The position numbers and the translations under genes were made by a program. The notes under the pieces were generated by a model. It was given only the letters and a program-made list of their open reading frames with translations, did not search any database and had not been told where the DNA came from. Positions 1 to 14,915 of a stretch of DNA of 64,000 bases are shown here, piece by piece. Location: assembly GCA_028583405.1 (NCBI GenBank), contig JAPTMU010000063.1, positions 1 through 64,000 of the forward strand, in the 5' to 3' direction. The stretch comes from Pogonophryne albipinna (Eukaryota > Chordata > Actinopteri > Perciformes > Artedidraconidae). Each line of letters begins with the position of its first letter. Positions within the stretch are counted from its first letter, which is position 1.

Positions 1-83
1 TCTCCGTTGTACAGCACTGAGCGGATACACTGACGCAGGCAGAGTTTATGCTTCATCGGATCAGCACTTTTATAGTTTTTCCA

Positions 84-136
84 ATGTGTGTGTGTGTGTG
101 TGTGTCTCAACAGATTTTAATAAAAAGAAAGTGGAG

Positions 137-180
<44 letters not shown>
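84..180. repeat. (GT)n microsatellites, two short arrays
   Basis: Two runs of alternating TG lie at about 84-104 and 139-180, separated by a short AT-rich piece. They adjoin the GTGGGGAC/TTAGGG repeat on their right. Open frames read through them are repeat translation only. Confidence 0.95.
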
Positions 181-181
<1 letters not shown>

Positions 182-185
182 CCTA

Positions 186-449
186 GCATTACTATACTTG
201 TGGGGACCTACATCTGTTCACACAGTCACGTGTGGGGACTCGCCTCCCTTATGGGGACAAAATGGAGGTCCCCATGAGGGGAATCATTAATTTTAGGGTG
301 AAGACTTGGTTAGGTTTAGGATTAGGGTTAGGGTTAGGGTAATGGTTAGGGTTAGGGTTAGGCATGTGTTGGTTATGGTTAAGGTTAGGATAAGTCTCCA
401 GGAAAAGCATGTAAGTCAATGTAATGTCCCCTGAAGTGATGTATACATG

Positions 450-451
<2 letters not shown>
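186..451 (+). repeat. Dispersed GTGGGGAC repeat with internal TTAGGG-like tract
   Basis: The block contains several copies of TGGGGAC (for example near 200, 232 and 251, with a reverse copy GTCCCCAT near 268). It then has a degenerate TTAGGG/GTTAGG tandem at 309-362 and ends just before a GT array at 452. Blocks of this type next to GT microsatellites are, as I recall, common in fish genomes. It is an interstitial tract and not a chromosome end, because unique sequence continues on both sides. Confidence 0.7.

Positions 452-492
<41 letters not shown>
452..492. repeat. (GT)n microsatellite
   Basis: About 41 bases of uninterrupted TG, followed by a short GA-rich tail (GAGAGAGAG). It closes the right side of the GTGGGGAC block. 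Confidence 0.95.
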
Positions 493-501
<9 letters not shown>

Positions 502-1701
502 TTGAGAGAAAAGCTGTGGATGTGTGTTCTGTGCTCAGGTGCAGTGCTATCTTTGTTAAGAAAATGTAATATACTGCGGTCTCCAAGGCCTATTTAGAGA
601 AACAAGGTGAGCGAACAAGGGACAGAGTGGAATATTAAGTATTTCCACCATAACACACACCCCTAGTGAAGAATTTACTGCAGTATTTGTCCATTAAAAC
701 ATTGCAATAAATGCAGTGACATAGGCGATAATCTTATGTTTAAATACTGGACAAGCAAATGTGTAACATTTAAAGTGAATGGACAGTTCTGTTTTTTAGT
801 GGCTTCAGAACAATGCAGCAGCGATGTGTGACCGCAGCCTCTTGTTGCAATGTGTAATTTCCTTTGATACACAACAGCGTTGCGGAATAAGCTTTGAAAT
901 GCATAGATAAGAAGATATAGAAGTGCACATTTTGTATCATGTTAACTATTCCTCTTGGATCAATGCTAAAAATGTAATGTTCCATTAAAATACATAATAT
1001 AGTGTTGTATTGTATTTGTTTTACTTTTTTAACACTGTCCTGATTCGGTGTCTAGATTTTTGTGATTCAACTGGATTTAGTGTTGTTGATTATAAGACTC
1101 CTGTGTATGAAACATGCTATATATAACCCTTAACCTTACAGAACGGTCAAATAAAATGTGTTTTTATTGTTGGTTAACTGCTGTGTAGTCTGTCTGGAGT
1201 TTCATTGCAGCGTTACACTATATACAAGGATTTAAACTCCCCTGCAGGAACAGATACTGATGGAAACAATCTCACCTTTTTCACAGTCAATAAATCTTGC
1301 CGAATGTGTTGAACAGACGATATAATGGCTCGAAATGTGGTGCAGAACTTCCCTGTCAGCACACACGAGTGATGGGAACTCCCTCGTGTGTAGATAATTT
1401 CACACTAAGTACACACACACACACACACAACCACACAACCTTTTATTATATTTTTGGGAATCCCCCATTGGCATTATTTTTTTTTTATTGAACGTCGCAA
1501 TGCTTATGTCTTACTTTTCAAGTTTTGCCATCGATCTTTGTGGGATTGTTAAAACTTGACTTTAGGCTCAGACCTTTTAATGTTCTCTCACTTTGATGAT
1601 GGTCACAGACCAAGTCGAGCATGATATAAAAAGCAATCTTTTTTACGACCACATCACCTTTTTCCATTATTTTCAAGTGGCCTTGTGTATGATGCAAGTC
1701 T
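493..1701. other. No gene seen; AT-rich flank
   Basis: This stretch is AT-rich and non-repetitive by eye, with a short (AC)n at about 1411-1429. The small open frames here have no recognisable domain. I see no exon, RNA gene or transposon end. Confidence 0.6.
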
Positions 1702-2025
1702 ATTAAAGAGGTCCTATTATGCACATTTCCAGCTTCATATTAGTATTTAGTGTCTCTACGGTGACATGTCTCCATGCTTTAATGTTCGAAAAGCTCTTTA
1801 TTTTTCTCATACTGCCTGTGCTGCAGCACCTCTTTTCACCCTCTGTCTGAAACCAGAGCCCAGTCTGCTCTGATTGGTTAGCTGGCCGGCTCTGTTGTGA
1901 TTGGTCAACTGCTTAGAGATGTCCCGCCCCTTAGCCTATATGCCGTACAATGTGTTGGAGCACTATCCAATAGAAGCGCGAGTGTTCTGTAGTGATGTCA
2001 CTATGTTACAGAAGAAAACAAATGT
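1702..2025 (+). repeat. Family A dispersed repeat, copy 1
   Basis: The left end begins TTAAAGAGGTCCTATTATGC. The core holds GTCTCCATGCTTTAATGTTC, then CACCTCTTTTCACCCTCTG, CTGATTGGTTAGCTGGCC and ATGTCCCGCCCCTTAGCC. The same ordered blocks recur at about 10405, 12412, 20925 (reverse), 32268, 38525 and 57172. I know of no protein for it. The TTAA start suggests a non-autonomous DNA element, but the right boundary is not clear. A further block at about 2140-2235 resembles 17190-17300, so the unit may extend rightwards. Confidence 0.75.
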
Positions 2026-2239
2026 TTCCTTCGATTTTAAATATTGCCAAAAAATAAGCGCTGTGGCAAACAGGCATACATGATACGTACAGGTTTTGTT
2101 CAGTAGGTAAATATCGAACTGTGGCCATGAACAAACTAACTCACCTCCCCACCGCTAACCTAAAGGCAGCTAATGTTTGGCGTGATGAGGGTTAGTCGTT
2201 TCATTTAGTCGCTTATTATCAACCACCGTTTTATGACAC

Positions 2240-3000
2240 AGAGTATATATTGTATACATGTGGGGTATTTACTGATGTTTTTATGCTTGAGAACAAAAAT
2301 CTCTTCTCCTTGTGTAAACCACAGACCTTATTCCAGGCTTCTAAACTAAAACACATTAATAATATGTAATATGTGCTCCCTTACAGTAAAACCTAAGTTG
2401 TTCCCTTTGTAACAATAAGAATATAACACCACAATGTAAATCTGACACTGAAATAGTGGGGTAACGTAAATATAGTGCACTAAGCTAATATACTGTATGT
2501 AAATGTGACAGGAGATTGATGGAGATGGTAATCATGCTCAATGTAAACACACCCACGCAGTCTTCAGAAAGGTCTAATTAGCCAAAATAATTAAAACTAC
2601 CTGCAGGGGGTTTACCATAGAGGCTTTTAAGTGCTACTTTTCACATTTTAATTAGATTTCAAGATCAATTCTGTAGGGTTAATGAACAAATCAAAGACCA
2701 CACACGCCTTCACTCAAGCTCAAGTGTAATGTGTCCATGCAGGAGATGTAAATGAAAAGTATGAAACAAACTCAGTGAGTAATCATCAGATAATTAGAGC
2801 ATGAAATTAAAGCGGAGGGAGATGCACATTAGACGAGACACAGGTGTTTGAGATAATCCAATGAACAAAGTGAAAAATGCTATCTATTCTCTTTGTTTTT
2901 AATATCTTCTGAACTCTTTCTCTCTTCATCTGGCACACGCTGACATGCTGATGTGGGACAACATGGACATGATTGCACATGCAAAGGATTTCTTGCAAGC
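2240..3000. other. No gene seen; AT-rich flank
   Basis: AT-rich unique-looking sequence. The frames that end near 2807-3169 on the minus strand are driven by the adjacent AC array and are not coding. Nothing else is supported. Confidence 0.6.
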
Positions 3001-3003
3001 ACA

Positions 3004-3144
3004 AACACACACACACAAACACACACACACAAACACACACACACAAACACACACACGCAAACACACACACGCAAACACACACACGCAAACACACACACAC
3101 ACACAAGCACACATGATTTCTTACACACACACACACACACACAC
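3004..3144. repeat. Imperfect (AC)n array, left of a LINE
   Basis: AC runs broken by AA or GC (ACACAAAC, ACACGCAAAC) lie at 3004-3106, followed by a clean run at about 3124-3144. The LINE 3' end (minus strand) starts immediately to the right. The LINE's other side also abuts an AC array at 6602. Confidence 0.95.
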
Positions 3145-3226
3145 ATTTGAATACTTTATTTGGTTCCACAAATTATATTACATAGACAGGGAATCAAATA
3201 TATCGGGGCTAAGCAGCACAGAACAC

Positions 3227-4087
3227 TTAGGGGAACACATAGCACCTCCTTCTCCACACGGCTAAGCTGCCAATAATAGCTGAAACAGAGCAATATTTGG
3301 CAATTTGTTTGGCTTTTCTCTTTGACATTCCAGCAATTCTCAGACCAATCATGGTGCATTTATATACATGGCCAAGACTTCCGAATATAAGTATGCTATA
3401 TCTACACTTGTACCCAAAGCTGGTTATCACATCGAGCAGTGGTTGGTATTTGATATACTTGTCCTGGAAAGTCTGGTCCATGTACAGGTCAAAGGCACAG
3501 CCTACTTCTAATATTAGCACCTCCCTGTGGTTGGTGTCAACAAAAACAACATCAGGTGTATTTCGGATGTTAGCAAAGACATCATTGGTAAAGCCAAACC
3601 ATTCTGGTAACACTCTAGCGTGCTTGTACATTGCTGCGCTAGATGGTAAGATGTTTTGTACCGCATCAGACACAATGTCCACAATACGGTCATGACGGGC
3701 TATGTACAGGCGTTTGTATGCATTACATCCATTTGTTATGTGTGCAATGGATTCTAGGTGTTGTTGTGAATCCTGATGGTTTAAACAGAATGGAGTGTGA
3801 ATGCGAGGGTACCAGGTGGACAGATTGTACTTAGTGGGCAATACCTGCAATCTTGCTTTGATGGTAAATGTCAGAACATCCTCACCAACAGCGGCGTTCT
3901 TAAACACTGAGTGTGAGACTGAGTGGTCAGCAAACCCCAAACAGGCTAGCTTTCCCTGTAGTCTGAGTCCACACCAGTGCTGCCTGATCTCAGACTGCTT
4001 CATGCTGAGCAGAACCCTCCTTGCAGAGTCTCTGTGCAGTTCCACAGTCTCTTCCTGAGGTGTTGTGATGTCGGCCTTCACAACCAC
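3227..4087 (-). pseudogene. LINE C-terminal zinc knuckle and PD-(D/E)XK endonuclease segment
   Basis: This open segment (286 residues, entered from a GTG, so not a true start) is the C-terminal third of the LINE protein. It has a knuckle at residues 101-121 (C101, H104, H116, C121) followed by the nuclease core: P178-D179, then E194 in LILEVGCAFD, then K210 and tyrosines in YIKYQPL. The spacing PD-x14-E and the downstream lysine fit the restriction-like endonuclease of R2-superfamily LINEs, which nicks the target DNA for target-primed reverse transcription. The segment is separated from the reverse transcriptase part by a frameshift between 4200 and 4087, so this copy cannot make the full enzyme. 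The catalytic residues themselves appear retained. Alternative: another R2-related clade than NeSL. Confidence 0.8.
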
Positions 4088-4199
4088 ACTGGGGTCAGTG
4101 ATCAGTTCATCAGAGACGGGGACTTCAGTCTGTGTGTTGAGTCTTGTCCATTTCAGCTGGACTCCAGTCCGATTGCAGAGGTCATTGAGATCTGGCCAG

Positions 4200-5336
4200 T
4201 CAGACCCCGAAGCCCTTGGCCTGAGAGTCCAGTTTCCCAGAGTCTTTCCTCCTGAAGCCGAGGAAGTTGTTCTGGTCTGCGCTGGCCAGGGGGATCTTCC
4301 TTCTTTGTAGATCCAGCAGGAGAGAGGCCCTGGCCATTTCTCTTACGGTGACATCATCATTGTTAAGCATGTGGATCAGGTGGGCTAGCCTGGTGGCTAT
4401 GTAGGTCCACTCGACATTGGGGACTCCCAGCCCCCCCTCTCCACATGGGAGAAAGATGATGCCCCATGTGGAGTGTGTGTTGAGGCCCACCCACTTTCTG
4501 ACCAGCTGGACAGTTTTGTTTGTCATTTCTCTCAGTGCCTTGAGAGGGATGTGTACATTGGCAAAGAGATGTTGAATTTTAGCCAAAGCCACCTCTCTCA
4601 CAGCCTGGAACTTCATGAGGACGGGGAGGGGGGACAAGTCAATCAGGTGGAGACGATGGAGAAACTCTGCAGTGAGCTCCTCGACCTGCTCCCCCCACTC
4701 GCCAGCGATGTTAAACCTGTGACCAAGGTATGGGTAGGTCTCATTACGGGAATACACCTTAATGGGTTGGCCCATTACAAGAAAGGAGGGGGGCTTGTCG
4801 TTCTTGGCCTTATACTAGCGGTTGCCTCCACTGCGGCGCTCATGGAGTACGGCACACTTAGCCTGCTTCACCTCCAGCCCTGACCATTGGAGGAACTCAT
4901 CAGTGCGCGCCAGCATGTTAATGATGACATCCTCTTGTCGTGATGACACCTGCACGTCGTCAGCGTATCCCTGAACAAGATTTGGGGATTTGACATGCAG
5001 CGGAGCGCACTGGTAAATCCACTTCATCCATTGGTTGAGTGCTAGGATGAAGTTCACGGCACTCCAGGGACAGCCAGTTTTTATTCCCACCTTCAGTGCA
5101 ATCGGCTCTGTGAGCTGCTGCCCACAGATAACCTGGAGAAATTAACCTTGGTACACATTGGATACAATATTCACAAAAGGCTGAGGCAGGTGTATTTCCT
5201 CTAATGCTTGTAGCATCACCTCATGGGAGAGTGTACCAAACGCGTCTCTAAAGTCCAAAAACACTGTGTAGAATTTAGATGATCCATGTTTGAAATCATC
5301 TGTTCCGGTTTTTAAGCAAAACACATGTTCGTTCAT
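4200..5336 (-). pseudogene. LINE reverse transcriptase, palm core and thumb segment
   Basis: One reading frame covers three pieces separated by in-frame stops near 5142 and 4815. The first piece has RT motif A, VFLDFRDAFG, at about 5238-5265. The second has motif C, GYADD, with the catalytic Y-A-D-D at 4956-4967. The third (starting near 4775) has YPYLGHRFN and a hydrophobic helical thumb/connector. These are the catalytic aspartates of reverse transcriptase. The stops show decay. It is joined on its 5' side to the 5296-6507 frame by a one-base shift near 5325-5336. Confidence 0.85.
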
Positions 5337-6507
5337 TCCCTGTCTGTTGATATGCTTTCTGATGGGGGGAGAGAATCCCTGTGTCCACCAGCCAGGGTAA
5401 GATGCGGGTGAGTAGGCACTTCATAAAGACTTTGTATATAGTGGGCAATAGTGAAATGTCACGCCAAGTGGAAGGATCATCTGGGACATTTTCCTTTTTT
5501 GGTATCCTGTGAATGAGGGCCCCTTTCCATGAAGCAGGCACCTTCTCATTGATCAGGCAGGCATTGAAGATGTGTGTGAGTGTCTGTGTTGACGTGGGCC
5601 TGGTAGCTCTCAGCGTCTCATAGATGACCCCATCAGATCCACTAGCCTTGTTATTAGGAAGAGAAGCCAGAACTGCATCCACCTCCTCTGTTGTAAAATC
5701 CTGGGTATCTGGGAAATAGCCTGGCTCTATTCTGTCAATGAAATTGTACCAAGGGTGCGTGGCCAGGGGAGTAGCCCTCGGCACAGTTTGACATTTGGCT
5801 TTATAGTAGTCATACACATTGGCTGTATCACTAACAGTGGGCGGGGTTTCCGGAAAACAGCTGTTATTTAAAATGATATCGATTGCCTTTGATTTGCGGT
5901 GTTGCCAGAGATATGTCAGCTTGTTCCTGGAAACTTTCCTTTGCTGCCGTTGTGTCTCTGTCCCGGCGGCCCGCAGCGCTGGTTGTATTCTCTCACGGAT
6001 GAAGCGAAGCTGCATTTCTATCCAAGGTGTCAGCGAGTCAGCTGTAAGGTCCACCGGGCAGTTGGCAGAAAGAGGGAATTTCTTCAGGATTCTGGCGACA
6101 TATTTCAGAAGCTGGAATCCGTAGGGACGCGTGTTTCGTTGCGTCGCGGAGAATATTCCATTAATGAACAAAGCGCTGGTCAGGATTGTCACCAGTCTGC
6201 CCCACTTCTCTGCGCCTCCTAGAGTAACAGCAAAGTTAGATCTTACCTGGAGCAGTTTTGTGTCCAGTGTCCCCCTTTACGCTCTTTCATCTCTCTGGAA
6301 AGTAGTCCACTCACAATCTGACAATAATTGCACATATTGCTCGAAGTCTACTCGAACATCTCCGGCCGGTGTTGGGCTTGGGTCGCAGACGTTCAGGCGT
6401 TGTTTGTAGACTCGCCCGCTGTTCAGGGCTTGTTTAAAGGCCAATCTCAGCGTGGTAACGAGACACATTGTGTACCAAAAGGGGCCAGTGCATCTTATAT
6501 CCCCCAC
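5296..6507 (-). pseudogene. LINE N-terminal region and RT fingers segment
   Basis: A minus-strand frame with one stop (TAA, 6277-6279). Residues downstream of 6192 include NNKASGSDG and SWKGALIHRIPKK, then WRDISLLPTIYKVF and a short run to a frameshift. These are RT motifs 1-2 in the usual order. The part above 6277 has no recognisable motif. There is no ATG at its head, and a stop codon lies a few codons above 6541. Expected N-terminal zinc fingers are not visible, which fits 5' truncation. Confidence 0.75.
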
Positions 6508-6600
6508 TGCAATAACGATGGCAGTTACAACGGGTGTATGTGAGCTTAGATGTTAAAAAAGGTGAGCGAGTTCCTCTCACCAATCATGCGTGGCCGCCAT

Positions 6601-7451
<851 letters not shown>

Positions 7452-7620
7452 CAGGGGTGGGGAACCTCCGGCCTCCGGGCCGTATACGGACCACGAGACC
7501 ATTTGGTACGGCCCTCGAGGTAATTTATAAACACATGCAAAAAAGAAAAACATTAAAGAAATCTAGACCACAAAAGAATCAAACAAGCAAATGCCTGTTT
7601 TTCCTGGCCAAGGTCTGAGT
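7452..7620 (+). mobile_element. hAT-type terminal fragment
   Basis: The sequence begins CAGGGGTGGGGAACCTCCGG and continues with GGGCCGTATACGG, the style of hAT (Charlie-like) termini. I could not find a matching right end with an 8-bp target duplication nearby, so this is a truncated copy. A second CAGGGGTG at 7673 may be another fragment. Confidence 0.55.
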
Positions 7621-7826
7621 CCTTGAACACAAGACGAGCCGTGTCATCACGTGGTATATGTCTCGTCTGGCAGGGGTGTAGTTCTGCCGGAGAGCACCAG
7701 AACGCCGCTCCGGCACTTCAAAAATTGCAGTACCCATAAGGAGCCGTACACATGCTGCAGTTTTTGCGTGGCTGTGTCTTTAGTTGAAAGCCCAGTGGCG
7801 ATCTGCTCATCTGTCATACTGATCAT

Positions 7827-8693
7827 TAGGGTTGGGTATCGTTTGTATTTTAACGATTCCGGTTCTGCTTTTCGATTCCGGTTCTTTTCGGTTCTCGATT
7901 CCGGTTCTTTGAGAGGGTAAAAATAAGTCCCATGCCATTTTCACTGGCAGAAAAATATATTTATGAAAACATTAAGTCATATCTGTATTCCTATTTACAA
8001 ATCACTTAATACTGTTTCATTTTGTTACGGTTATTGAATACAATTATATTAAAAAGAATCTCTGCATTGTTTAGTTAGTTCTTCTGTAAGTGGTGCAGTT
8101 TGAGAATGTACAATTAGCCCAGTCTCCTCTGATGTTACACTGCAACCTGCCTGTGAGACAGAGTCCAACCACACAGTCTGTGTGTCCAACACATGTCCTG
8201 CAATACACATGCTACAGCTGCCCAGCTACTCACAGTTTGTAAAAGTACATACATTGTCTTTTCATTTCAATAATGTATTTTCTATACCCTGCTTCATAAA
8301 CAATACTGACATCCCTGTGCTCCTCCGAGTCTGTCTCACAGTCCGGGGATGTGAGGGCAGCGCGAGGACACAGACAGGGAGTCTGCTTTACTTCATAAAG
8401 GAAATGGCGGTCAATATTAAAAAACATAGGAACTAAAACGCTGTCCTCACAACTCTTATAAGTCCGGGTACCGAACAATTGTTATTTGTTCTTACTAGTC
8501 TGAACCGAGTTTTGCTTCCCAAACCTGCCACTGTGCTCGCTACACGCCCCGCCCCCGTCCAACAGTACAGAAAGCGGCGAGATGCATTTCCTTAGGAATC
8601 GATAAGCAGAACCGAAACTACCATTTCTAAACGATACCGATGGAATCGAAATGTTGGAAACGAACCGGAACCGGATTTCGGTACCCAACCCTA
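7827..8693. mobile_element. hAT-type non-autonomous element (TAGGGTTGGGTA ends), 867 bp
   Basis: Terminal inverted repeats TAGGGTTGGGTATCG and its complement at 8679-8693 bound the element. The 8-bp duplication CTGATCAT occurs at 7819-7826 and 8694-8701 and is perfect. Eight-base duplications are the hallmark of the hAT superfamily. Subterminal GATTCCGGTTC copies are repeated on the left and inverted on the right. No transposase frame is present, so it is non-autonomous. Confidence 0.9.
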
Positions 8694-8939
8694 CTGATCA
8701 TACACTCAATAACTTTGTTGTTATTAGCATCTGGTTAGCTAGCTATGCTAAAAATATAAGAAGCTTTTTCTACAACCAGTGAAGTATAGGCACATCTTTA
8801 TATGATCATTATAGTTATCAAAAAACAAGAGAATAAAGTAAACGGGTATAAAATACTATATGACAGTAAAAAAAAGTTGTTATTAATTAACAAGAATACA
8901 GTTTGAAAGGGGAGTGATTTGTAAAATATCCATAAAGAA

Positions 8940-9150
8940 AAAGAAAATCTGCTTACAGTTCTGTTTCATCTGGGTGTTGAGAGATGTATCCATAGATCTC
9001 CTGATGGTTGCTCTCAAAGTGCACCAGATTGATGCTTTTAACTTCAACATTTTAAAAAAAAAAAAAGTCTTCCCGGGGAGCATGCCCCCGGACCCCCCTA
9101 GCGGAGGTTAGGTGTCCCCCCCCCCCCCCACTTAAATCATGTCCACATGA
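8940..9150 (+). mobile_element. hAT-related fragment with CCCCCGGACCCCCC motif
   Basis: Contains GTGCACCAGATTGATGC, then TCTTCCCGGGGAGCATGCCC and a run of C. It resembles the reverse complement of about 51280-51450, and the CCGGGGGAG/CCCCCCGGACC core recurs inside the hAT element at 52186-53440. No ends or duplications are visible. Confidence 0.5.
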
Positions 9151-10404
9151 ATAGGACACTAAATACATATGCACACATCTTGTGTCCATATCTTTCTGTT
9201 TTGGTGGTCATGCCACACCGTGCACGTGCATGCATGCGCGAGTCATGGTAAGATATCTGGATTAAGAGGTTGATTTTTCTTTGCACAGCATGAAAGAAAG
9301 GCCAAATGAATGGGCTTTGATTTTAGTATTTTTAAATAGAGGTCAATAATTTGGTATATGTATTATTGTTATTATTCTTTATTTCTTAATTAAAAAAAAA
9401 AAACATTACTTTATTTTTACGTATATATATATTTATTTATTTATTTACTATGTAGGACCGGGGGGGAGGGAAATAAAAAAATAAAAAGGGGAAAAATATA
9501 TACCGTATAATGTAACTCATTGTGCCTGACTCAATTAAAAAATATATAATAAAAAAAGACACATTTGCAGTTTGGAGACCATCAATAAAGTTTGTTTTGT
9601 CTGATTTAAGCCATACTACTTTAATCATACTGTAGTTGCCTTTTTAAGGGAATAGCAAAAATAATTGCTTAACATTGTCATTGAAAATGTTAAACGGTTT
9701 ACAAATGCTTAAAATACTTTAGTACAGAAATAGATAAATTGACTGTAACTGCAGTTAAACTCTTCCAATGTGACAGCTTCAAACAAAAGAAACATGGTGG
9801 CACCTAATATTACAAATGCTTAAGGTAAACAATCTACTATAATCCTATTGTGTCTTACATGTGTTTCCTGTTAAAATCTATTTTAGGATAACTCCTAATA
9901 ACAAACATTTTAGCTTTGATTATAAAACAATGGTCCTTCTACATCGGATCGAGGTGTCTTCAACATCCAGTTTGATTGTATTACATACTTCTCTTCTCCA
10001 AGGTAACCGATATGTGTATTCGCTCCTCCAGATGCTTCCTGGTTGCCATCTGGTATCTTTTTCTCCTGCCTGGTGTTATTTTATTGCTGCTATTTCCCAC
10101 ACACAACGCCTCCATACCGTTTCCATAGCAATGCCTTTACTGAGATGACGGTTCCCTCTCGTTGATACCACTCTTCACTATCGAGTGTCCATATCTGGAG
10201 ACTCTCTAGCAGCCAGGAACACTGCTCTCTGCAACAAACAGCTAATTGTGGTGCAGGTGGTGAAGGCGGTGCTTATTATGTGGTGCAAAGTTTGAGAACG
10301 ACCTTATTATGTCACGCATTAAGGTGCAAAGGAGAACATTTTCAGAAAAAGTTCTGCCGTTCAACTTTGTTCTCAGAAGTTATTTTGTAGATCCATCATT
10401 TAGA
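9151..10404. other. No gene seen; AT-rich flank
   Basis: Very AT-rich, with ATTTATTTATTT near 9430 and several A runs. The 95-residue frame near 9861 has no known domain. Nothing is supported. Confidence 0.55.
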
Positions 10405-10720
10405 GACGACATTCAGCTCATTTTCAGGTTTCATATTATTCTTTAGTTCCTCTACTGTGACATGTCTCCATGCTTTAATATTCAAAAAGCTCTTTATTTT
10501 TCTCATACTGCCTGTGCTGCAGCACCTCTTTTCACCCTCTGTCTGAAACCAGAGCCCAGTCTGCTCTGATTGGTTAACTGGCCGGGTATTTTGTGATTGG
10601 TCAAGCGTTTAGATATGTCCCGCCCCTTAGCCTATCACGTACAATGTGTTGGAGCGCTAGCCAATAGAAGCACAAGTGTTCCATAGTGAGGTCACTATGT
10701 TCCTGAAGTAAATAAATGAC
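10405..10720 (+). repeat. Family A dispersed repeat, copy 2
   Basis: Carries the same ordered blocks as copy 1 (CATGCTTTAATATTC, CACCTCTTTTCACCC, GCTCTGATTGGTTAACTGG, TGTCCCGCCCCTTAGCC), diverged by scattered substitutions. It is followed by an AC array. Confidence 0.8.
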
Positions 10721-10845
10721 TCCAATGGAGGCGTTTCAGGCAGGGGGGGGAGTGTGTGGGAGAGAAACTCCCTCACTCATATATTTACAGCCGAGACCTT
10801 GAATGGCCATGACTTGAGGTGCAGTGGTAGTTAGTGTAAAGTTTC

Positions 10846-12411
<1,566 letters not shown>

Positions 12412-12566
12412 TTGATCATTTTCAGGTTCATATTAGTATTTAGTGTCTCTACTGTGAAATGTCTCCATGCTTTAATGTTCAAAAAGCTCTTTGTGCCTGT
12501 GCTGCAGCACCTCTTTTCACCCTCTGTCTGAAACCAGAGCCCGGTCTGCTCTGATTGGTTAGCTTG
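12412..12566 (+). repeat. Family A dispersed repeat, copy 3 (partial)
   Basis: Runs from CATTTTCAGGTTCATATTAG to CTGATTGGTTAGC and then loses similarity. It lacks part of the TTTATTTTTCTCATACTG block present in other copies. Confidence 0.75.
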
Positions 12567-12693
12567 TTGATCTCGGATTAACTTAAAAATAAAAAAGTGC
12601 CCTAATCATGCCAAAGCAATAGAGACTTTCTAGTAATATGTAAAAATATTGATCCCTCTACTGCGAACAACTTCAACTGAAAATGTACCCCCC

Positions 12694-14214
<1,521 letters not shown>

Positions 14215-14517
14215 TATTGGACACTCCAGAGGTTGTTATTTTCGCTAACAGACCGTTGAACTTTGATAAGGAAGAACGAGGGACTTTGTGCACTCGCATC
14301 AATCCGCAGAAGAAGTCCGTTTAACGTCAGCTGTGGACAAACTTTTTGAATCTTTTTTTTTATTTTGTGAAGATCAAAATTCATGATGGCTAAATTGTCC
14401 CCAGCAAGGAAAAGAAAAAGAGAACAAGTGAAAGAAAGAGGTGGAAAGACAGAGAGCTGGACAGTCAGAGAAATCAACAGAAGACAGACAGGAAGTAAAC
14501 ACTAACAGGAATACAGT
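14215..14517 (+). repeat. Diverged dispersed block with a short KRKREQ reading frame
   Basis: This block shares ordered similarity with 53805-54080 (for example TTTAACGTCAGCTG then GAAAAGAAAAAGAGAACAAG). Both have an ATG followed by a lysine/arginine-rich peptide: here LSPARKRKREQ from about 14384, there LSAVKKRKREQ from 53998. The tail AGACAGACAGGAAGTAAACA recurs near 18765 and, inverted, near 41427-41510. It may be the 5' part of an unrecognised transposon. Confidence 0.5.
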
Positions 14518-14915
14518 GGGTGTTTCTCAATGTCGAGGAAGGATGCTCCAGAGCCACTATTTCAAGCATACTACGTCCTCGAGTGCCGCCGAAGGACTGT
14601 TCCAATGTCCAGCATACTTGGAATTCTACCGAGGCCGGCGTACTCCGCGAGAAATTTCGAGGCTGCACATGTGTAGACTCTGCAGTCTTAAAATCCCCAC
14701 AATGCTTTGCGCACGGACCAATTTCCAAATCTTTGGCGGAAATCGCGCTCCATTTAAGGCGGGCCTCGCATATGACGCACACCTGCACACCTGTTAGCCT
14801 GTTCCACAATTCTTCATTTTCCGAGGCTAGGAAGGATTCTTGCCTCGCTTCTGAAGGCAAGTGACTCGGAAGACATGTGCTACCAAGCAAGCGTCCTCGA
14901 CATTGAGAAACACCC
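14518..14915. mobile_element. TIR element (GGGTGTTTCTCAATG ends), 398 bp
   Basis: The ends GGGTGTTTCTCAATGTCGAGG and its exact complement at the right form inverted repeats of at least 22 bp. A 3-bp duplication AGT lies at 14515-14517 and 14916-14918. There is no transposase. A 3-bp duplication fits PIF/Harbinger or a related superfamily, but so short a duplication is weak evidence. Confidence 0.85.
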
